Source of the DNA: Linum tenue
Lineage: Eukaryota; Streptophyta; Magnoliopsida; Malpighiales; Linaceae
Reading direction: 5' to 3'
NCBI GenBank assembly: GCA_946122785.1
Contig: CAMGYJ010000008.1
Location: 55,748,963-55,812,962 of the forward strand
Length of the DNA: 64,000 nucleotides
Of the stretch, positions 57,989-64,000 are shown one piece after another; the stretch's first letter is position 1; every line of letters begins with the position of its first letter. A program made the position numbers and the translations under genes. The notes under the pieces were generated by a model, which saw only the letters and a list, made by a program, of their open reading frames with translations, searched no databases and had not been told where the DNA came from.

Positions 57989-59242
57989 CTATGAAGGAGG
58001 GGTCGATGAAGAAGTGCCGAGCTTCTCATCTAGACGCTGGTTTAGCTCCTTGATCTTCTTATCTTTCTCTGCGTCTCTGGCTCTGAGATCGTCTTCAGAT
58101 GATGATGAAGCTGATACAACTGGTGGAGTAGCTACTGGCTGCGGAACTGAAGGTGCTTGTGACTGCTGGCCCTGGCTGACACTCGTGGCAGAGTGCCCTG
58201 CTGCTGCTGGTGATGGTGATGATGATGAAGCACCCAAAGGCATGGGTGTAGGAGCTGGAGTCGTGGTCGGAGTGACTACTGATGGTGCGGGAGATGATGC
58301 CGAAGCAGAAGTTGCTCTAGCAGCCCTTGCTGCCCTTTTCCGATTGACCTTAATCTCCCACTCCTTGTATTTGGCGATGGATAGATATTCACCACGAGAT
58401 CATGCTTTCCTCAGAAAACCCAATTTGCCTAACGCTGATTCCCCAAGCAGAGTCAAGCCATCACTGATCTCCAAACCCGTAGGGTTCACTGGGAACCCCC
58501 AGTAAGCTCGAGCTAATGCAGTAATGATTCCCCCACACATAATTGCTCCGCAAGTTTTCAGTGCATCATTTTCAAGCATCTTACCCTCCATGTACCCAAC
58601 ACACAATGGTGTTCCAGTAACGAAACTGTGAATGTACCTGAGATCGGGTGTGTAGACACCACTGGCATTGGATCCCTTTCCCAAAACAGTGCGAGCCAGG
58701 TAGTCATGTACTAGTGGGATCACAGGGTCTCTGATTGATGCTCTCCTCGACGAAGTAGGATTGAAGTCCTTTCCATCTGCCACAATTGTCGTCCAAAACT
58801 CACTCAAGTTCTGCTTTTCATCTGGAATTTCATCTGCTGGACCATCGAAGAGAAGTGCTCGGTTTACTTGGCTCAAAGTGAGGGACTTGGTTTTCCCTGC
58901 CAAAGTACTCTGCAGCTTGCTCTCAACCCCATTATCCTCAAAGCTGTAGGTGGCCAAGAATGCTCTGGTGAGGTGTGGATAGGTGGGGAAGTGCAGCTCC
59001 GGGAATCGTGCCCAATTCATCCGGCGGAAGTATGTCATCACCTCCTCAGCCCGCTCGGTCTTCTGCAATGCTGCATAGTCCATGAACTGAGAAGGGGTGA
59101 CCTCTCGTTTCATCAGATCGTCATATTCTTCTTTATGTTGCTGGAGCTGGACCGGTTGACCGAACGTCTTAGAGACGTCCTTTGGAAGAGAGGAAGCCGC
59201 CTTCTTCTTGCTTGCAACTAGGGTAGTACGACGTGGTGTCAT
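57989..59242 (-). pseudogene. ATHILA ORF1/env-like protein
   Basis: From MTPRRTTLVASKKK the frame runs 280 codons with the ATHILA ORF1 pattern (FRRMNWARFPELHFPTYPHL, LLFDGPADEIP, then IHSFVTGTPLCVGYMEGKML). It ends at a TGA (58402-58400). The same frame then continues to 57989 with a Ser/Pro/Ala-rich segment and a charged coiled-coil-like tail (ARDAEKDKKIKELNQRLDEK). The TGA therefore looks like a single nonsense change, probably CGA to TGA. An upstream piece (59676-59368, MVADMGRRRYIPPPRQ) is in another frame. Its function in Athila is unproven. Confidence 0.75.
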
Positions 59243-60739
59243 GGAAGGTGCAGGTGCCGAAGAAGAAGAATTGGCTTCTGTGGTCGGGAAGATGAGCTCG
59301 GTTGTTGGAGACGACTCCTCTTCGCTGGCCTGCTCTCAGGTGATACAACTGGTGTTGAATATGGTAATCAAGGGTCTTCAGTAGGCATTTGTGCAGGCTG
59401 CTGTGGTGGAGATGGAGCTGGAGAAGTCATCTCAATAGTCCGGGACCGCATCGTGGGTCCAACCTGGCCGGTGATCACCCTGTGAAAGCGAGCGGGCATG
59501 TGTACCGCTTGAAGTTGTGGAGGAACTTCTGGAATTGGGTTGTCCTTGTCGGTCACCTTGTGGCTATCTTCAATCGTCCATGATCGGTAAACAATCTTCC
59601 CATCTTCACTTTGATCAGTGACTTTGAACTGCCTTGGTGGAGGGATATATCTACGACGTCCCATATCTGCAACCAAGAGTGCAAACTGGAAAACAACCTT
59701 CTAAACACTCCACTCTGCTCTTGAATCACCAAATTTGCACAAATCTGTACTCTATTTCCCACATTCCAGTTCACTGCTACCACAATCAGGAAATCCCCAA
59801 ATTCTGCAACCCTCAAATCAACCAATTCTCATAAGTCACCCATAAATCTTCTGCAAATATCCTTCTAAACAGTAATAGCTCTTCAATTGCCCAATCAAGC
59901 AATCATCACACTCCAATTTCACATCAAATTCGAAATTGAGCAAAAACCCCAATATGAAGAACCCTAATTTTTTCTGTTCTTGAATCTTCAACTTCTAGGT
60001 TTTCAAATCAGACCTGGGGGAATAGTGTGATTGGAGCGGGTCGGAGGGGGGTGATGGACGTCGGCGACGACCGCCGGAGACGGCCGCCGGAGAGCTCGCC
60101 GCGAGCTGCTCGTCGGGGGACGCTACGACGCGGGGTCGGGTTTGGTCGCTGCCGCTGTTGTCGCGCGAACTATGGCGGAGGCTGGAGGCGGCACAGTCTG
60201 GGTCGTCGATGGTCTGGGGGCGGCCGGCGGAGAGGTAGAAGAAGAGAAGAGAAGCGGCGCTGGGTCGGCGGTCCCTGCTGCTCGGGCGAAGGAGGAAGGA
60301 AGGGGAATTCGGGGAAGGGGAAGGGGAAGGGGAAGGGGAGGGCGACAGCCCGACCCCAATTCGTTTTTTAATTTTTTTTTAAGTGAAACGCTGCGCTGCT
60401 GTGGTTTTTTTTTTTTTGAAACAGAAATTCTCCCTTTCAGTCCCCCCTTCCTCCTCAAAAATGCCAGATCAGTCCTCCCCCTTATTTCAGATTAGTCCTC
60501 CCCCCATTTGCGGTTTGCTTGTGCTCATTTTGCAGCCTCCCTGTGCAAAAAGCAGCCTGCCCGTGTACCTACAAAACACCAAATAATACCTTCATCAAGG
60601 CTTTTGGAGCTGAAATTTGGCGGAGAGCCTCTAGACACACCCTAAAACTAAAAAATAAAAAAAAATTGAAATAAAAACTCACCTTGGGTTGCCTCCCAAG
60701 AAGCGCTTGTTTTTCGTCGCTAGCTTGACGTAAAATAGC

Positions 60740-61660
60740 TCATTCCAGATGATATGTTGAGATTTCCAGGACGGAAACCCCTTCAATATAATGCTTGAGC
60801 CTCTGACCATTCACCTTAAATGCCCCTTGATCACCAAGAATCTCGATTGCACCATGTGGGTACACTTTGGTCACCGTAAATGGTCCGGACCACCTTGACT
60901 TCAATTTTCCAGGGAAGAGTTTAAGGCGTGAGTTGAAAAGTAATACCTTCTCTCCCACCTTGAACTCTCTTCTCAGTATGTGGTGATCGTGCCACTTCTT
61001 GGTTTTCTCCTTATAAATCCGGGCATTTTCATAGGCATTAAGCCTAATCTCGTCGAGCTCAATCAGTTGCAACAGGCGCTTCTCTCCAGCAGTTTTTAGA
61101 TCAAAGTTCAGCTTCTTGATAGCCCAATACGCCTTATGCTCGAGCTCGACGGGCAAGTGGCAAGCCTTTCCAAACACCAATCTGTACGGAGACATGCCTA
61201 AAGGAGTCTTGAAAGCAGTCCGGTATGCCCAGAGTGAATCATCTAACTTCCTTGCCCAATCTTTCCTTGTTGAATTCACTGTCGTCTCCAGAATGTGTTT
61301 CAGTTCTCTGTTGGAAACTTCCACTTGCCCGCTGGTTTGTGGATGATAGGGTGTAGCCACTTGATGCTTAACCCCATATATGGCCAATAACGTGTTCAAC
61401 TCCTTTCCCATGAAATGTGTGCCCTCGTCACTGATGAGAACTCGAGGGACTCCGAATCTAGTGAACACGTTCTTCCTCATGAAATTCACCACCGTCTTCG
61501 AGTCATTAGTGGGCAACGCCACTGCCTCCACCACTTGGATACATAGTCAACTACGACTAAGATATATTTGTTGTTGAAAGACGGTGGGAATGGCCCCATG
61601 AAATCCACTCCCCATACATCAAACATCTCTACCTCCAAAATCGAGGTCTGCGGCATCTCC
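60740..61660 (-). pseudogene. Athila integrase, one-base frameshift
   Basis: The core begins [20 protein letters not shown] and [12 protein letters not shown]. One base is then missing (about 61530), and the frame resumes as [14 protein letters not shown]. The remaining 264 codons include [27 protein letters not shown] and a C-terminal Athila-type domain ([20 protein letters not shown]). The DDE acidic residues (D in GVDF, D in ISDEG, E in QVEVSN) are all present. The upstream end is lost in the gap. Confidence 0.85.
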
Positions 61661-61669
61661 ATCCTTGCA

Positions 61670-61769
61670 NNNNNNNNNNNNNNNNNNNNNNNNNNNNNNN
61701 NNNNNNNNNNNNNNNNNNNNNNNNNNNNNNNNNNNNNNNNNNNNNNNNNNNNNNNNNNNNNNNNNNNNN
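61670..61769. other. assembly gap of 100 N
   Basis: Exactly 100 consecutive N, a conventional placeholder for a gap of unknown size. Sequence to the left is Athila integrase. Sequence to the right is unrelated to it and duplicates 35378-37616. Confidence 0.99.
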
Positions 61770-64000
61770 CATAACATACAAGTATAAATTTAGTTTGTAA
61801 CATACAAGATGTTGTATGACTCCACTGTAGGAGAAGATAATGTCATTTAATATTTGCTCATTACGTGAAATATTAAAAATAACCCAAATTATACAAGTAT
61901 AAATTTAGTTTGTAACATACAAGATGTTGTATCACTCAACTGTAGGAAAAGATAATGTCATTTATTTTTTCGTTGAATCAGTTCCCAATTTTATTAAAAA
62001 AACAAGAAAGTGCAGAGGCAAAAACCTTTTGCACGCTGATACAACGAAGGGGCAAATTCTAGACCAGAACTCACCCCTCCCACTACCACTTCCAACCTCC
62101 CCCAACTATGGCCACCCAACAAAGTTTATAGTTTTACAATCATCTTCTAAAACTGGATAATAGGAAACAAAGAAAAGGAAACCTCTCTTCCATAACTCTT
62201 GCACTACTTCCGCCGTTCTTGGGACCTCACCATGGACTCTTCGACACCGTTCTTGCCAGATAAAGGTAATCAAAGAGCACCAAATCGAACCAATGAGCCT
62301 TCCCAGTGTCGTGCCACGCTTTGCGATCACACCTGCATCTGAGAGTCTAAGCTCCCATGAACTGCTACTAAACAAATTCCCCACACTGTTAACTAAGCTT
62401 CTCGAGAAACAACAGTCGAAAAATAAATGCTCACGAGTTTCACTACTCGCAACACACAAACACACAACTACCATCGGTCACCTTACCCCATCGTACCAAC
62501 TTTGTTTTAGTGACTATCGCATCCATGATGACAAGCCATGTTATGAAACTCCATCGTGGTACATAATACTTACCCCAAAGGAGCACAAACCAGTGTTGTT
62601 TACAATGCGACGGTCGAAGAGTCTCCCAAACTGTCTTCACTGAGTAACGAGGCATCAACTTCCCATTCCAAACCCCCCTCCCCTTGCCTCTGCATAAACG
62701 GCTGCACAGAAGCCCTAAGCTTGAGGATTCGCCTCCACGCCCATGAGCTCGAGGGGTTAATCCTCATGAGCCACATATCCTTCCCCTTACATCGATATGC
62801 AAGCATCCAAGCTACCCACAAGGCCCCGGTTTGCATCATGAGAATCCAAAGCATTCTGGAAATACATGCCTTGTTCCATGACACAAGATCCCGCAAGCCT
62901 AGACGACCTTCATTCTTAGGATATGTAATTCTCTCCCAAGCCACTTTTGCTCTGCCTGAGTCCTCCCCATGCCAGAGGAAGTCTGAGCATAGCTTCTGAA
63001 GCTGTTGTAGAACCTTCTTCGGAAAGACAAATAATTGGAACCAGAATTGGATTACCCCCATGAGGACCGATGACACCAGCTATAAACGCCTGCATACGAT
63101 AACTTCTTTGCTCGCCATGACCGGATTTTCATAGTAATTTTGTCCAGCAACATATCCCACTCTGCAGAGCTAACCTTTCCAGACACAAGCGGCAGACTTA
63201 GATAACGGACCAGGAGAGCCCCTTCCTTAAACCCTGTAATTGCCAATGCATTTGCCTTGAAAGCAATAGCCTCTCCACCGAAATAGATCGCACACTTTTC
63301 CGGATGACACTTTAATCCTGACATTAGATAGAATTGATGAAGCACATCTTTCACCTTAAGAATAGCATACCCTGACCCTATTGTGAATATCAAAAGATCA
63401 TTTGTGAAACACAATGATTGAGAGCCACTTTGCTGCACATCGGGTGGAACGGCAAAGAACCTGCCATAGCTTCCCTATAAAGCAAACCCCCGAAAGCCCC
63501 TCATAACTAAACAGAACAATACGGCGACAAGGGATCTCCCTGCCTCACCCCCTTATGCGCTTTAAAGAAACCACATGGACCCCCCATTCAAGCTAATACT
63601 GAAGTGAGCAGTATACAAGCAAACCCTTATCCACTCAATGATCTGCGTAGGGAATCCCATAACCCTCATAACCTTAAGCAAGTAATCCGAATGCACAGAA
63701 TCAAAAGCTTTCATAATATCTACCTTTATGGCTGATCTAGAAGAAATTTGCTTCTTATTATACCCACTAACAAGTTCCTGAGCAATCAAAATGTTATCCA
63801 TTGTTCTTCTCCCCGGTATAAACGCTATTTGATTAGTCAACCTATTTGCCAACAACTTTGAAACCCCTTTATACAGAACATTCACACAAGAAATGGGTCG
63901 GAAATCTTTCAGTTTTTCAGCATTATGGACTTTAGGAATCAATGAAACTGCAGTAGCCTTTATACCACTCAACATACGACCCGAGACAAAGAAATCCAGA
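61770..64000 (-). repeat. near-identical duplicate of 35378-37616 (LINE 3' part and flank)
   Basis: 2231 bases match the 2239 bases of 35378-37616 in the same orientation, including the unique repeat flank, the insertion-site copy AGATAATGTCATTTA and the LINE RT/zf-RVT region with the same FTND change. By eye I find 2 substitutions and 6 short deletions totalling 8 bases, all deletions in this copy and several in homopolymers. The LINE frames are therefore broken at additional points. The match runs to the window end. Confidence 0.95.

Larger units (their letters stand above)
57600..61669 (-). mobile_element. Athila-type Ty3/Gypsy element, partial
   Basis: On the minus strand, integrase (61660-60740) precedes an ATHILA ORF1/env-like region (59676-57989), the Athila gene order. 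Upstream gag, protease and RT would lie beyond the 100-N gap. The left limit is not determined. A GC-rich stretch with (GGGGAA)n runs (about 60300-60345) lies between the two coding parts. Confidence 0.75.

Noticed and set aside
57607..57994. Open frames of 76-97 codons next to an A/G-rich tract
   Set aside because: They read non-coding Athila sequence ending in an AAAAGAAAAGA simple repeat.
60020..60500. GC-rich open frames of 110-117 codons on both strands
   Set aside because: They derive from low-complexity (GGGGAA)n and CCG-type repeats inside the Athila element.
1..64000. CRISPR arrays, operons, bacterial insertion sequences
   Set aside because: Not expected in, and not seen in, this plant-type sequence; regular repeats found here are minisatellites or transposon parts.

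Overview
This window looks like eudicot plant nuclear DNA. It is AT-rich, contains multi-exon genes with GT..AG introns, and carries the usual plant transposons (Copia, chromovirus and Athila LTR elements, L1-type LINEs, MULE/Pack-MULE, hAT, CACTA and Helitron relics). There are no bacterial operons, rRNA, convincing tRNA genes or CRISPR arrays. One run of exactly 100 N (61670-61769) is a scaffold gap.

Only two genes can be rebuilt as intact, full-length, multi-exon host genes, both on the minus strand. The first (1390-3680) is a GH79 heparanase-like/beta-glucuronidase of 8 exons and 524 codons, with a signal peptide and both catalytic glutamates. The second (32028-34103) is a secreted leucine-rich-repeat protein of 11 exons and 330 codons. 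From memory, these two families are neighbours in Arabidopsis (AtGUS1 beside an LRR gene). Here about 28 kb of mobile DNA separates them.

Layout. 0.3-0.75 kb: hAT relic. 1.4-3.7 kb: GH79 gene. 4.2-10.7 kb: MULE MITE abutting the end of one of two apparently nested non-autonomous Helitrons, with a triplicated 93-bp TATA-bearing repeat. 11-13.4 kb: CACTA-like MITE, broken plant-mobile-domain (MAIN-like) gene, GC-rich hairpin block and AT-rich repeats. 14.3 kb: hAT MITE with perfect TSD. 15.2-20.5 kb: Copia gag fragment, an LTR, and a broken chromovirus (Ty3/Gypsy with chromodomain). 20.5-23.6 kb: copy of a segment at 50 kb, LTR debris, an array of GTCGAC palindromes and a PPR fragment. 23.6-31.8 kb: a nested element. 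A long-TIR, Pack-MULE-like unit holds a divergent pair of DUF26/Gnk2 genes; a 6.5-kb Copia element split that pair; a second Pack-MULE, carrying a spliceable fragment of a DUF2301 plastid-protein gene, sits inside the Copia.

32-34.1 kb: LRR gene. 34.8-40.3 kb: 90-bp tandem repeat, then a nearly full-length but broken LINE with a 15-bp TSD. 41.3-43.7 kb: hAT MITE and a 5'-truncated LINE of another lineage with an RNase H domain. 44.4-49.3 kb: a non-coding LTR retrotransposon (LARD-like) whose 5' LTR contains an hAT within an hAT. It sits in what may be the 5' part of an unidentified gene (43.9-51.5 kb). 51.5-57.6 kb: no confident gene. About 57.6-61.67 kb: Athila-type element with an ORF1/env-like region and integrase.

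After the gap, 61770-64000 repeats 35378-37616 almost exactly. By eye there are 2 substitutions and 6 small deletions, all in the post-gap copy. This looks like an assembly or haplotype artefact rather than new sequence.

I found no coherent undescribed biochemical system. The most notable biology is the nested gene-capturing MULEs and the transcription units they may create.
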